From: Palaemon carinicauda
Lineage: Eukaryota > Arthropoda > Malacostraca > Decapoda > Palaemonidae
DNA: 64,000 bases
Direction of reading: 5' to 3'
NCBI RefSeq assembly: GCF_036898095.1
Contig: NC_090746.1
Location: 48,985,207 to 49,049,206 of the forward strand
The translations under genes and the position numbers were made by a program. Below, piece by piece: positions 30,170-40,655 of this stretch (positions are counted from its first letter, which is position 1; each line of letters opens with the position of its first letter). The notes below the pieces were generated by a model. It had not been told where the DNA came from and made no database searches. It saw only the letters and a program-made list of their open reading frames with translations.

Positions 30170-32410
30170 CTGTAAAAGAAAGAGATCATGAGTACATGTA
30201 AGGCATAAGAATGGCTTACATTATTCTAGACTTAAGAATAACTTAATCTATAATAACATATTAATGTTCAAGATTGATGAGCAGGAAGGGAAGTAGATAG
30301 ACACATACTTGTGAATCCCGCCCAGCCGGTTACCGTAACCTTATCCGTAGACAATTCCTTAGGACCCGAGGGTCTCAAATGAGGGAAAATCCGTATGGAT
30401 GAGCCAAGCTAGTAAAAGGATCTGAGACCACTCAGAGGGAGAGGGGAAAATAGGATAAACCCCTTAGTAATATGTAGGTTCCGGCAAGCAACTGCACTGA
30501 GATGCACAGAATATGCTGGAAATGTTGTAATGTGCAATCAAACAGCATAGCCACTATATTAATTGGTATAACAATACCTATATTGAGGTGGCCAGGCTAT
30601 CTGGCAGCATCAGATTGACTGCCGGCATGGTGCCGGCAGCCAAGGAAGGGGTACATGTCCCTTAGCGCCTCATTAGGGGGCGCCGGCAGACCGACGGAAC
30701 GCTGGAGACCGGTCCTGCGGGGTGGAAAACATCAAGGAGGACACACTAAGCAACCGAGATGGACAATACCACAGTGGCGAACGCCGGCACAGCGGCGGAT
30801 CGCCGGCAGAGGCGGCGGGCTCCGGCAGCCGGAGGCTGACGGCATGGTGAACCTTAGTTCAATTCATAAGATATATATACATATATAAAGGGCGGATACC
30901 TAGACTGCCGGCAATCAATGCCGGCAGGTGGGCGGCAGTCTCCGGCAATCAGCCGGCTGTCGGTAGGTAAATATATGGGGTGGGACGTCAGCGGAATGTC
31001 GACGGAAGGCGGCAGCCTCCGGCAGGCGGTAGGCTGACGTCGTAGAGTGGAGGTATCTTATGAATAGAGGTCACCTGAGGTAGTGGCGGTTATTGCCGGC
31101 AGTAGAGGGGGCAAGGGACTGGCACCATGATAGAGAGAGAGAAAGGTAAGGAGGGATGGGAGGGGTAATATCCTATACCTCTCCGGCATCCCTCCGGAGA
31201 GAGTGCACTCATGATAGGAGTAGGTACTCCTAACATCCGGCGGCCTTGGGCCGGCAGACGGCCGGGAGCCTGAGGTAACCCAAGGGAGGGAGAGAGAGCA
31301 CTCAAAGAGGGGGAATCCTCCGCCGGCAACCACCCTTATAGAACGCTATGAAGGGTATGTGTACCAGAGCGGCCAGCTCAGCAGAAGAACAAGGGTAGCC
31401 CTACCACTCAACCCAAGGGAGGAGTTGTAGGACCGAGGACAGGGGTGTGTAGGCAGGCCCACACCAAAGGGATAGAGTGGGGAGGGAGAAGTAGGGGTCT
31501 TTCGTAAATGGGTAGATTCTGTATGAGAGAGGCCACCAAGGCAAGGGAGAACACTCCCTAACCTAGGATAGGTAGCCCAGATCAGGCACAGTACTAATGT
31601 ACTGTCCTAAACTATAATAAGCCAGAGTCTGCCCCGAGAGCTTAACCTAGATTAGGAGGACCAACTCCTAGGCTAGGAAGGCCTGGAAAGACACATCGCT
31701 AGTTGCAGGGAGGAAGGAGTAACCCAACCATGTGCAACTGGGGAAGGGCAGAGCCCTTTCTAATGTCTCAGGCGCGACCCTAAGGGGGGGTCATTCCCTT
31801 AGGGTAGGCTGAGAAGCGATAAATACTCTGAGTGAAGACAAGATTCTCCCTATTATAGAACAAGGGAAAAGCAAGGCTACCCTGAGGGAATTACCCGTAG
31901 GGAAGGGGAATTGGAAGCATACAAGGGTTCCTACATTAGGTTAGGAGGGGGTTGGTACACAAACCAACTCAGTCCCTTGTATGGTCCCTGAAGGCGAAAA
32001 CACTTACATCACAGTAACTAGTATGTTTAATAATGCCAAAATCTAAACAACTTAACTTAGGAACACTGATATATATATCATGCATAAAAGTGAGCACTAG
32101 GCTGTCAAGCCTAGGGGCTAGGCTAGCGATCTAGTATGGGGTTGATCAACGACCGTAGTCTAACGAGCGCTAAAACACGATATAATGATTTCCTAGCTAT
32201 GAAGACTAAATAACTAATAATATTAATTAGTTAAAGGACCAGAGAAGGCTGTTCTGGCTAACTAAATAAAGCATGCAACGTGAACAGCGACGCCGTCATG
32301 GCGCGTCCGGTATCGGCACAGCTCCGCCACAAAACACAATATTTTAGGAAACATAGAAGTTACTTTACGGCCAGAGCTTATTTAAACAATACTAGGACCT
32401 AGTACTCAAC
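30170..32410 (-). other. Presumed intron of DIRS-7
   Basis: On the minus strand it starts GTTGAGTACT after exon 1 and ends CTTTCTTTTACAG before GAGGAG, with a good polypyrimidine tract. It is about 2.2 kb long with no coding content. The middle (30,600-31,330) is dense in GCCGGCA/TGCCGGC motifs. Splice use is inferred. Confidence 0.6.
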
Positions 32411-32445
32411 TTTCCAGAAGAAGGCGAGGCTGAAGGCTGCGACAT
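32411..32445 (-). other. Candidate leader exon 1 of DIRS-7 with donor
   Basis: ATG at 32,445, Ser/Pro-rich codons to GGAAA, then GTTGAGT on the minus strand. It has the same layout as the five plus-strand copies. Confidence 0.5.
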
Positions 32446-32512
32446 AACGGCGATGTAAGCAGATAAAAGAGGCACTTGGGAAAAATCCGACTTAGGGTAG
32501 GAGCTACAGGAG

Positions 32513-32872
32513 AAAGAATGCGGACGGACGTGACGTCATTTAGCAATGGCGCCCGTTTGTTTACGTCTCGAGTACCAAAAGTAGCCACGGATGAGAGTAA
32601 CTTTGGAACAGCTCCTCAGTTACTCAGCCACCTTTCCATATCGAAGTGTTAACTCTATATGGGGTGCAGATAGCTATGTGGCGTGTTCATACATGCGTCC
32701 CCTGTTGATATACGATATCCTAGAGGGAAACCTTTAGGGTACTTGCACCAGAAGTTAGAATTCTGTGATAACCATTAGTTTAATTCTCTGGGAATATCCA
32801 CTGTAGTTAAATATACCCTAGGAAGCTACTGAAGGAACCTTCCATCAGGACGACATGGCTTGAGCCCAAAAA
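32513..32872 (-). repeat. Left inverted terminal repeat of DIRS-7
   Basis: Read on the minus strand it begins TTTTTGGGCTCAAGCCATGT. It pairs with 23,741-24,120. Confidence 0.85.
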
Positions 32873-32998
32873 GACTTTTACATCTTTTATTACTGTATAC
32901 ATATACAGTAATAGATAGCCTTCACTCCATGCTTTCGCTCTCTCTCTCTTTTCTAGCTTGCTAGATGCTCCTGCAATACCTAGCTAATCCAGCAATAT

Positions 32999-33762
32999 GC
33001 TGGCTGAACTACAGTATATGTCTATACAGGTAATCAGTATAATTGCAGTATAGTATATACGGCAGATGAATAACTATCGTATATGTTATACTAGCAGTTA
33101 TTTCCAATATTTCTTGGGTATCCCTGCCCAGATATTTGCTGAACCCCATTCTATATTGATGGAATAATATTTCATCAATATTCTGATTTGAAATCAGTTT
33201 CCATTTACCCTGCAATATTGAATTTCGTAAAGGGCTGGTGGTGTGACACCTCTAACCCCTATAGGGGAGAGCCCTTATCCCTGAGTTTCCCTGATCAAGA
33301 AACTCCATGATTTAATATTGTAAGGGAGGTCACAGCAAATAGATTGGTTGGGATGCATAAGTATATGTCTTTTATTTTCTGCCGGCTGAACTACGGTATA
33401 GGTCTATACAGGTAGTCAGTATATTTGCGGTATAGTAAATACGGCCGATGGATAACTAACGTATAGATTATACTAGTAGTTATTTCCGATATATATTGGG
33501 TGTCCCTGTCTAGATATTTGCTGAACCCAATTCTATATTGATGGAATAATATCTCATCAATATTCTGATTTGAAATAAGTTTCTATTTACCCTGCAATAT
33601 TAAATTTCGTAAAGGGCCGGTGGTGTGACGCCTCTAACCCCTAAAGGGGAGAGCCCTTATCCCTGAGTTTCCCTGTTCAGGAAACTTCCGGATTTAATAT
33701 TGTAAGGGAGGTTACAGCAAATAGATGGGTTGGGATACACAAATATATGTCTTTTAATCTCT
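32999..33762. repeat. 382-bp tandem repeat in the DIRS-6 intron
   Basis: Two units starting at 32,999 (GCTGGCTGAACTACAG) and 33,381 (GCCGGCTGAACTACGG), similar along their length and both ending near a GTATATGTCTTTTA-type stretch. A more diverged third unit may run to about 34,040 (shared GGGATACACAGGTATGTGTCT). The 3' part of the unit resembles the region before the acceptor in other DIRS introns (GGAGGTCACAGCAAATAGAT against GGAGGTCATAGCAATGGGCT at 46,783). Confidence 0.8.
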
Positions 33763-34040
33763 AATCAACATATCTTGGATGCGAGCTTCTGCTGTTTCCG
33801 CTCCTATTCGAAAGAATGACATTCCTTCAATACTCTGATTGTGCATCAATCCTCCTTACCTCACAGCGTTAAGCATAGAAGGGGACAGTGCATGTACACA
33901 TCCTTACACCTAGGTGTTCGAACCCCTTTTCTTCAGGGAATTCCCCGGCTGGAGGAATTTCCTTATCTTAAGACTGAGGAGAAGTAACAGCATTGGCTCA
34001 CAGGGGATACACAGGTATGTGTCTCCCACTATCTCTTTTA

Positions 34041-34900
34041 GAAATAAGGAATCACAGTGCAGATATCCCATATATGAAAGAAGGGTTATCGGGGAAAATA
34101 GATACATATTAGGTGAGGAACAGGAATGTGGGAAAATACTAAGCAAAATATTACGAAGAGAGACACTGCAAGACTATTTAAACTGAAAGGAATAGGCCGA
34201 ACTATATTAGGAATAAAAAACTGCGTCTATGACAGTCAGAAGGGATTGTTTTCCCGCCAGGCCGCTGCAGGCTGTTCTTTTACCTCCCCATAAGTTTTCC
34301 CAAATATCGGGTTTCATTAATTCCATGTTTTTGGTAAATTCTGGTATTCAAAGAAAATTTATAATAACATGTTTAACTTATGCTGAGTGTAATTTATCCC
34401 AATTTGTGCTAAAATATGTGAAAAATTACAAAATTAAAAAGCGTGCATCCGAAAGTAAGCTGCTGCCGTTGACTTCGGCGGATTGTGTTATTAAATTTAG
34501 ACCTACCATGACGATACTTTATAATATATTTATTCTTTCACATTGTTTATTGACAAAACATATATCTGATGGAGAAATATAGGCTATTAAATAAGTTTTG
34601 ATTCACATTACTTGGTAATTATTTGAGAACAATGAAGGTGTTCGGACAAAAATACTTTCGACCAATCAGGTATCAGGAACCTTTCCAAGCTAAAAGGGCA
34701 CCCCTGTGAGTTGGTGCAAATATGCACGGCTAAAAAAATAGACTATAGTGCCGTGCGTACATAGTACACAGTGTTGTTAGACTATTTCATGTACAGAAAT
34801 TATAATGAAAAGTCTTGTTAAAAGAGCTTTTCTTCAGTTTGAGAGTGGCACTCATCATTTTCCCCTTTCAAAAAGGGGAACATTAATTTCTGTGTATGTC
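34041..34900. other. Unassigned part of DIRS-6
   Basis: This lies where gag, pol and recombinase would be. It is AT-rich, with no DIRS coding motif and no long ORF. It may be replaced or foreign sequence; I recognise nothing specific. Confidence 0.4.
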
Positions 34901-35375
34901 TCTCGTATAATTTCCTTATCATGCTACATTCATTTAGCATGTAGTCATTTATTAGGAATAAATGTCTATTAAAATGCAGTTGCGTCCTAATTCGCCCAAC
35001 AATTGCATGTTTAAAATACCAGAGTTCCTTAACTTACTCATGTAAGTATTTCTCATATCATTGTATGCTTACAATCAATGAATGAGGACATTGATATTGG
35101 TTCCGCAATATATACAATCCTTGAGACCGTTTGTATTCTCAGTGTATACCTATGTTTGTTCATACAATATATGCTACCTTGAGGCCCTTTTCTAACGTCT
35201 AAAAATGACTCTTCCCTGCAGGGGGCAGGAAGCACTAACATTGTTATGCTTAGTGATGATGACGGATAACGGGTAACGTCATTTGTCTCAATTGGCCCTT
35301 TTTGGCCGTAGAAATATTGTCCCAAGGTTAAGGCACTGACGCAAAACCACAGATACATTAATTCTCTGGTATGCT
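34901..35375 (+). other. 3' UTR of DIRS-6
   Basis: Matches the DIRS-4 3' UTR (9095-9530) closely: AGTCATTTATTAGGAATAAA, GCGTCCTAATTCGCCC, GATGATGACGGATAACG. It contains the hairpin CTTCCCTGCAGGGGGCAGGA at 35,211. Confidence 0.75.
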
Positions 35376-35468
35376 TCCATTAGGACGTCATGGCTTGAGC
35401 CCAAAAAACGGATTTTGAGCGAAGCGAAAAATCTATTTTTGGGTGAGATGGCCATGACATCCTAATGG
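35376..35468 (+). other. ICR of DIRS-6
   Basis: CCATTAGGACGTCATGGCTT and GAGCCCAAAAAACGG lead into GAGCGAAGCGAAAAATC and GGGTGAGATGGCCATGACA. It carries the DIRS-6 private variant CCTAATGG (here CCATTAGG) in both halves. Confidence 0.82.
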
Positions 35469-35917
35469 ACCCACCCTTCTTTTCTATGAAAAGATCTTCA
35501 CGGTTTCCCCCCCTGATCTACTGTATCTGTACCACCTTGCTCAACGTTACAAGGAATGACCGCCAGAGGGAGTTGGCGCGGTTGTCGATACGATTGTAGT
35601 ACGGGAACCAGGGTAATCTTTGTTGCGGTTACCCTTCCATTCTGCCACATATTCCCCCTCGAGGCGTAAAGGCTATTCGGGGTGCAGATTGCCATGTGGC
35701 GTGTCAAGAATACATCCCCTGATGATATACGATACCCTTGAGAGTAATCTTAAAGGTGCTCGCGCCAGAAGTTAGAATTCTGTGAAACCTTTGGTTTGAT
35801 TCTCTGGGAATATCACTGTAGTCATATATACCCTTCGGAAGCTACTAAAGAAACCTTCCATTAGGACGTCATGGCCATCTCACCCAAAAATAGATGTTTC
35901 GCTTCGCTCAAAATCCG
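35440..35917 (+). repeat. Right inverted terminal repeat of DIRS-6
   Basis: An inverted copy of the leader at 21,911-22,270 (for example GGAGTTGGCGCGGTTGTCGA against its complement near 22,210). It ends CGCTTCGCTCAAAATCCG at 35,917, directly abutting the DIRS-8 left end. Confidence 0.85.
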
Positions 35918-36351
35918 TTTTTTGGGCTCAGGCCATGTCGTCCTGATGGAAGGTTCCTTCAGTAGCTTCCTTAGGGTATATATGACTACATTAGATATTC
36001 CCAGAGAATTAAACTAAAGGTTTCACAGAATTCTAACTTCTGGCGCGAGTACCCATAAGGTTTCCCTTTAGGATATCGTATAATAACAGGGGACGTATGG
36101 TTGACACGCCACATAGCTATCTGCACCCCACATAGCGTTTACGCATCGAGCGGGAAGTGTGGCAAGTTATGGGGGATGCCGTTACTAAGTTCTCCTCCTT
36201 CGTTACTGTTACGGTATTCTGTGACGTCATAACCGCCGCAATTGTTGGCCGCCATCTTGGTTGACGTCACCGTTGCGCGCCTTCCTCATTCCTTCTTACG
36301 TAGCGTTTATGACCAGGTGCTTTTTCCCAGTTGTTCGATAGTAATTTCATC

Positions 36352-36383
36352 ATGTCGCAATCTTCAGCCTCGCCTTCTGGAAA
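36352..36383 (+). other. Candidate leader exon 1 of DIRS-8 with donor
   Basis: ATGTCGCAATCTTCAGCC... to GGAAA, then GTTGAGT at 36,384. Confidence 0.5.
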
Positions 36384-36407
36384 GTTGAGTACCATATTCT
36401 TGTATTG

Positions 36408-37970
36408 TATATTATTATTATTATTATTATTACTATCCAAGCTACAACCCTAGTTGGAAAAGCAAGATGCTATAAGCCCAGGGGCTCCAACAGGGAAAAA
36501 TAGCCCAGTGAGGAAAGGAAATAAGGAAATAAATAAATGAAGAGAACAAATTAACAATAAATCATTCTAAAAACAGTAACAACGTCAAAACAGACATGTC
36601 ATATATAAACTATTAACAACATCAAAAACAAATATGTCATAAATAAACTATAAAAGACTCATGTCCGCCTGGTCAACAAAAAAGCATTTGCTCCAACTTT
36701 GAACTTTTGAAGTTCTACTGATTCAACTACCCAATTAGGAAGATCATTCCACAACTTGGTAACAGCTGGAATAAAACTTCTAGAGTACTGCGTAGTATTG
36801 AGCCTCGTGATGGAGAAGGCCTGGCTATTAGAATTAACTGCCTGCCTAGTATTACGAACAGGATAGAATTGTCCAGGGAGATCTGAATGTAAAGGATGGT
36901 CAGAGTTATGAAAAATCTTATGCAACATGCATAATGAACTAATTGAACGACGGTGCCAGAGATTAATATCTAGATCAGGAATAAGAAATTTAATAGACCC
37001 TAAGTTTCTGTCCAACAAATTAAGATGAGAATCAGCAGCTGAAGACCAGACAGGAGAACAATACTCAAAACAAGGTAGAATGAAAGAATTAAAACACTTC
37101 TTCAGAATAGATTGATCACCGAAAATCTTGAAAGACTTTCTCAATAAGCCTATTTTTTGTGCAATTGAAGAAGACACAGACCTTATATGTTTCTCAAAAG
37201 TAAATTTACTGTCGAGAATCACACCTAAAATTTTGAAAGAGTCATACATATTTAAAGAAACATTATCAATACTGAGATCCGGATGTTGAGGAGTCACCGT
37301 CCATGACCTACTTACAATCATACTTTGAGTTTTGTTAGGATTCAACTTCATACCCCATAATTTGCACCATGCACTAATTCTAGCTAAATCTCTATTAAGG
37401 GATTCACCAACCCTAGATCTACATTCAGGGGATGGAATTGATGCAAAGAGAGTAGCATCATCTGCATATGCAACAAGCTTGTTTTCTAGGCCAAACCACA
37501 TGTCATGTGTATATAGTATGAAAAGTAATGGGCCAAGAACACTACCCTGTGGAACACCGGATATCACATTCCTATAATCACTATGGTGCCCATCAACAAC
37601 AATTCTTTGAGATCTATTACTCAAAAAATCAATAATACTGCTAAGAAACGACCCACCCACTCCCAACTGTTTCAGTTTGAAAACAAGGGCCTCATGATTA
37701 ACACGGTCAAAGGCAGCACTAAAATCAAGGCCAATCATACGAACTTCCCGACCACAATCAAGGGATTTCTGTACAGCATTGGAGATTGTAAGAAGGCCTT
37801 TACGAAAACCAAATTGCAAACTAGGGAGTAGATGATTACCTTCAGCAAACCTATTAAGACGTTTTGCCAGAAGACGTTCAAAAAGTTTAGATAATATGGG
37901 AGTTATGGAAATTGGGCAGTAATCAGTGGGACTTGAGCTACCACAAACACATTTACATAGAGGAGTAACA
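36408..37970 (-). mobile_element. LINE-C: 5'-truncated Jockey/CR1-like LINE
   Basis: A minus-strand non-LTR element with an (ATT)n 3' tail at 36,408-36,434. Its 3' UTR contains AACCCTAGTTGGAAAAGCAA and CCCAGGGGCTCCAACAGGG, a block that recurs at 58,085-58,190 on the other strand, so the family is dispersed in this genome. It encodes the RT palm and C-terminal region and lacks endonuclease and RT fingers. There is no RNase H domain, unlike LINE-A and LINE-B. Confidence 0.88.
36659..37819 (-). CDS. LINE-C reverse transcriptase (partial)
   Basis: A 386-codon open frame without internal stops. RT motifs: MQFGFRKGLLTISNAVQKSL, LDFSAAFDRVNHEALVFKL (first catalytic Asp), ISGVPQGSVLGPLLFILYTH, the catalytic VAYADDATLFAS near residue 118, then the thumb signatures WCKLWGMKLNPNKTQSM and FKILGVILDSKFTFEKHI. 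The C-terminus (LWHRRSISSLCMLHKIF, YSRSFIPAVTKLWNDLP) is typical of Jockey/CR1-group and related LINEs. The frame seems to continue 5' of the first methionine for a short way. The 5' part is missing, so it could not be active alone. Confidence 0.9.
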   Translation of the reverse strand: MQFGFRKGLLTISNAVQKSLDCGREVRMIGLDFSAAFDRVNHEALVFKLKQLGVGGSFLSSIIDFLSNRSQRIVVDGHHSDYRNVISGVPQGSVLGPLLFILYTHDMWFGLENKLVAYADDATLFASIPSPECRSRVGESLNRDLARISAWCKLWGMKLNPNKTQSMIVSRSWTVTPQHPDLSIDNVSLNMYDSFKILGVILDSKFTFEKHIRSVSSSIAQKIGLLRKSFKIFGDQSILKKCFNSFILPCFEYCSPVWSSAADSHLNLLDRNLGSIKFLIPDLDINLWHRRSISSLCMLHKIFHNSDHPLHSDLPGQFYPVRNTRQAVNSNSQAFSITRLNTTQYSRSFIPAVTKLWNDLPNWVVESVELQKFKVGANAFLLTRRT

Positions 37971-38297
37971 ATAAATCAGCTCTGGTCGTAAAGTAACGCC
38001 TTTTTATCTTAAAATACTGTGTTTTGTGGCGGAGCTGTTGCCTTAACCGGAGGCGTCATGACGCTGACTCTGTTGTTCGCTTCGCATGCTTTATTTAGTT
38101 AGCCAGAACAACCTTCCCGGTCTTATAACTAATTATCAGCATTAGTTATTTAGTCTTCATTGCTAGGAATTAGTTATATTATGCCGATAGTATTCATTTT
38201 TGGCGAGTGTAGGTAGCCGAATTCGTAAGCTAGATTGCTAGCCTAGCCCCTAGGCTCGATAGCCTATGTGTTCTTGTTTACTTTCATGCATGATATA

Positions 38298-38700
38298 ACG
38301 GATTTTGAGCGAAGCGAAAAATCTATTTTTGGGTGAGATAGCCATGTCGTCCTGATGGAAGGTTCCTTCAGTAGCTTCCTAAGGGTATATATGACTACAG
38401 TAGATATTCCCAGAGAATTAAACTAAAGGTTTCACAGAATTCTAACTTCTGGCGCGAGTACCCATAAGGTTTCCCTTTAGGATATCGTATAATAACAAGG
38501 GACGTATGGTTGACACGCCACATAGCTATCTGCACCCCACATAGCGTTTACGCTTCGAGGGGGAAGAGTGGCAAGTTATGGGAGGAGCCGTTACAAAGTT
38601 CTCCTCCTCCGTTACTGTTACGGTACTCGACGACGTCATAACCGGTCGCCATGTTGGCCGCCATCTTGGTTGACGTCACCGTTGCGCGCCATCCTCATTC
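38298..38700 (-). repeat. Right inverted terminal repeat of DIRS-9
   Basis: Very close to the DIRS-8 leader (36,060-36,290), including GCCGCCATCTTGGTTGACGT, so DIRS-8 and DIRS-9 are of the same subfamily. Confidence 0.78.
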
Positions 38701-38781
38701 CTTCCGGCGTTTAGGCCAGCCTCCATGATACAATAAGATTGGGAGGGGCCTGACAAGGCCAGAATAGAGAATAAGGGCGGG

Positions 38782-38875
38782 TCCATCAGGATGACATGGC
38801 TATCTCGCCCAAAAATAGATTTTTCACTTCGCTCAAAATCTGTTTTTTGGCTCAAGCTATGTCGTCCTGATGGAA
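38782..38875 (-). other. ICR of DIRS-9
   Basis: CTCGCCCAAAAATAGATTTT then CAAAATCTGTTTTTTGGCTC on the plus strand, the usual joined-end complement. Confidence 0.75.
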
Positions 38876-39021
38876 GTGTACCAGAAAATTAACGTACCGT
38901 GGATTTTTCCCTTTTGTTAGTGCCTTCGATTTCTAAACAATATTCCTTTGGTCTGATGACCACAGAGACCTGTGACATTTCCATTACATGTCACTTCAGA
39001 TAAGCATATACTATGTTACCG

Positions 39022-39044
39022 CTTCCTGCCCCCTGGCAAGGAAG
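39022..39044 (-). other. Conserved 3' UTR hairpin of DIRS-9
   Basis: CTTCCTGCCCCCTGGCAAGG then AAG on the plus strand. It aligns with the hairpin at 24,415. Confidence 0.5.
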
Positions 39045-39661
39045 TCCTATTTGGACATAAAGAACATCTTGAAGTTACTTGATAAAGGAGCTCACCTAGT
39101 GTTGGAGATACCTGCCGGTCCCAGGGTTAGATAGAAGGAGGTAAGTACAACGTGTTGGAACAAATTACCTTGGTCTAGATGAGTTTGCATCAAGAAGAAA
39201 CAATATTATAACATTGTTCATATCATTATTCAAATAATGAGGTAAATAAAATTCTCTAACAGTGTTTTTATTTCATGTGTGAGGGCGAAATAAGACGCAC
39301 AGGTTAACAAAATTCTATTTTATTCAGTAAAATAAGAATTAACATGTAATAAGCAAAATTCGTATGGAATGCAATTAATAACATAGACTAAAGACATCAG
39401 TAGAAGTTAGTGTGGAATCTGAAAAGGAAAACTTGCCATTACACACAAGTTCCAGAGGAACTATAAAGTCTTTCTAGAAAGTCTTATACACACTTCATGT
39501 TAAAAACATGTGGCACACATGTTTCTGTCTATGTGACTTCACCTTTGTAGAACAGTCCTTAGTGTCACAAGGTGGCACTTAAAACCACTATGTTTCGCAT
39601 TTGGGTCAACACAGGCACCCATGGAGTTAGAGTCCCAAGTAACTCACTATTCTACGCAGCA

Positions 39662-40655
39662 CTAAGCAGCAGGTTTTAGCACACTACCTGCTGCTACCAC
39701 ATAACGCCTAAGGTCGTGCACCTGCTTCGCGTAGTGTTTAAAAAACACTGGAGGATTTCCAGCCCGTGAAAGAGCGAAGACTTTTGAAGTCCATTGACTG
39801 GAAAAAAATTCAGGGAAGAGGCGACTTTCCTGGGATCATGACCTGCGGGTGTACTGTCAGGATCCGCTCTGCGAATAAAGTAGGTGATCTTTGCCCTTAG
39901 TTATTTGAGTGACAAATCGGACCCCCATGTTTCTCCTTTAAAGAGCTGTCCTCCGCCAAAGTCTGAAGTTCTTCGATGATAGACCTTTAGACTCTCCACT
40001 GGGCATAGAGAGACATCTTCCTTCAGAGGGCAGATTCTCCAGGGGCCCCAGCTTGTGGTGGGAAGCTCATTCTTGGCGAGAAACGTTGGGTCAGGAAGGA
40101 GGGTAAGCTCGCCTGTTTCAGCGAACTGTATCTGGCCCTCTTCTCTTGATAATGCCACAATTTCACTGACTCGGGCTCCCGAGGCGAGAGCAAAAAGGAA
40201 AATCACTTTTTGAGTCAAATCTTTCAGAGGGCAAGACTCATTGTCCAAACTTGAGGCAAAGTGGAGCACCTTGTCAAGAGACCAGGAGATGGGTCTCGGT
40301 GGAGGTGCAGGACGGAGTCTAGCACATGCCTATGGCAGTTTGTTAAAGATGTCGTCGGACAGGTCTATCTGGAAGGCATAAAGTAATGGTCTTGTCAAGG
40401 CCGATTTACAGGTGGAAATCGTGTTGGCTGCCAAGCCTTGCCCATAAAGGTGAATAAAGGACAGACAAAAGTCTATAGAGATTTCTGTAGGATTTTTAGC
40501 CTTGACGAAGGACACCCATTTCTTCCAGGATGACTCGTATTGCCTTCTGGTAGATTTTGTTTTGTATTCCTCTAAGAAGTCCAAACATTTCTTCGAGATC
40601 CCAAACCTCTTCTTTACGGCTAGGGAGAGAAAACCATGAGATGAAGGTCTCGGGT
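39662..40655 (-). pseudogene. DIRS-9 tyrosine recombinase, broken
   Basis: Minus-strand pieces: core-binding region 40,584-40,330 (MDFLEEYKTKSTRRQYESS, TISTCKSALTRP) and catalytic region 40,269-39,901 (SGARVSEIVALSREEGQI, LPTTSWGPWRICPLKEDVS). Further motifs follow to a TAG at 39,662, with GHDPRK-type and tyrosine-region DNA recognisable between 39,720 and 39,850. Small indels between 40,270 and 40,335 and a stop at 39,901 break the frame. It is close to the DIRS-7 enzyme but without the 279-bp duplication. Confidence 0.82.

Larger units (their letters stand above)
23741..32872 (-). mobile_element. DIRS-7: most complete DIRS element (9.1 kb)
   Basis: Read on the minus strand from 32,872: left repeat and leader, exon 1 (32,445-32,411), intron (32,410-30,170), gag (30,169-28,238), pol (to 26,449), recombinase (to 25,167), 3' UTR with hairpin and a tandem repeat, ICR (24,301-24,207) and right repeat ending at 23,741. 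The left (32,513-32,872) and right (23,741-24,120) repeats are inverted and match over about 340 bp, including AAATGACGTCACGTCCGTC and its complement. It lies inside the DIRS-6 intron. Lesions in gag and the recombinase make it inactive as it stands. Confidence 0.92.
21911..35917 (+). mobile_element. DIRS-6: non-autonomous DIRS element hosting DIRS-7
   Basis: Its left end TTTTTGGGCTCAAGCCATGA at 21,911 and right end at about 35,917 share a private variant: CCTAATGG where other copies have CCTGATGG. The variant is present in the left repeat, both halves of the ICR (35,376-35,468) and the right repeat, which ties the two ends together across the nested 9.1-kb DIRS-7. Without DIRS-7 it is about 4.9 kb: leader, exon-1-like segment (22,320), intron (22,352-23,740 and 32,873-~34,200), an unassigned stretch, and a 3' UTR. 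No gag, RT or recombinase sequence is present, so it would depend on other copies. Confidence 0.85.
35918..38297 (+). mobile_element. DIRS-8: 5' part of a DIRS element, split by LINE-C
   Basis: The left end TTTTTTGGGCTCAGGCCATG follows the DIRS-6 right end with no spacer. Leader, exon 1 (36,352-36,383) and the start of the intron precede LINE-C. Intron sequence resumes near 37,971 (CAGCTCTGGTCGTAAAGTAA, matching 21,502 and 32,365 inverted) and continues to ATGCATGATATA, where DIRS-9 begins. The rest of DIRS-8 is not in the window. Confidence 0.82.

Noticed and set aside
23741..32872. The paired terminal repeats could be LTRs of a Gypsy- or Copia-type element.
   Set aside because: They are inverted, not direct, the element encodes a tyrosine recombinase and no DDE integrase, and an ICR is present; these are DIRS features.
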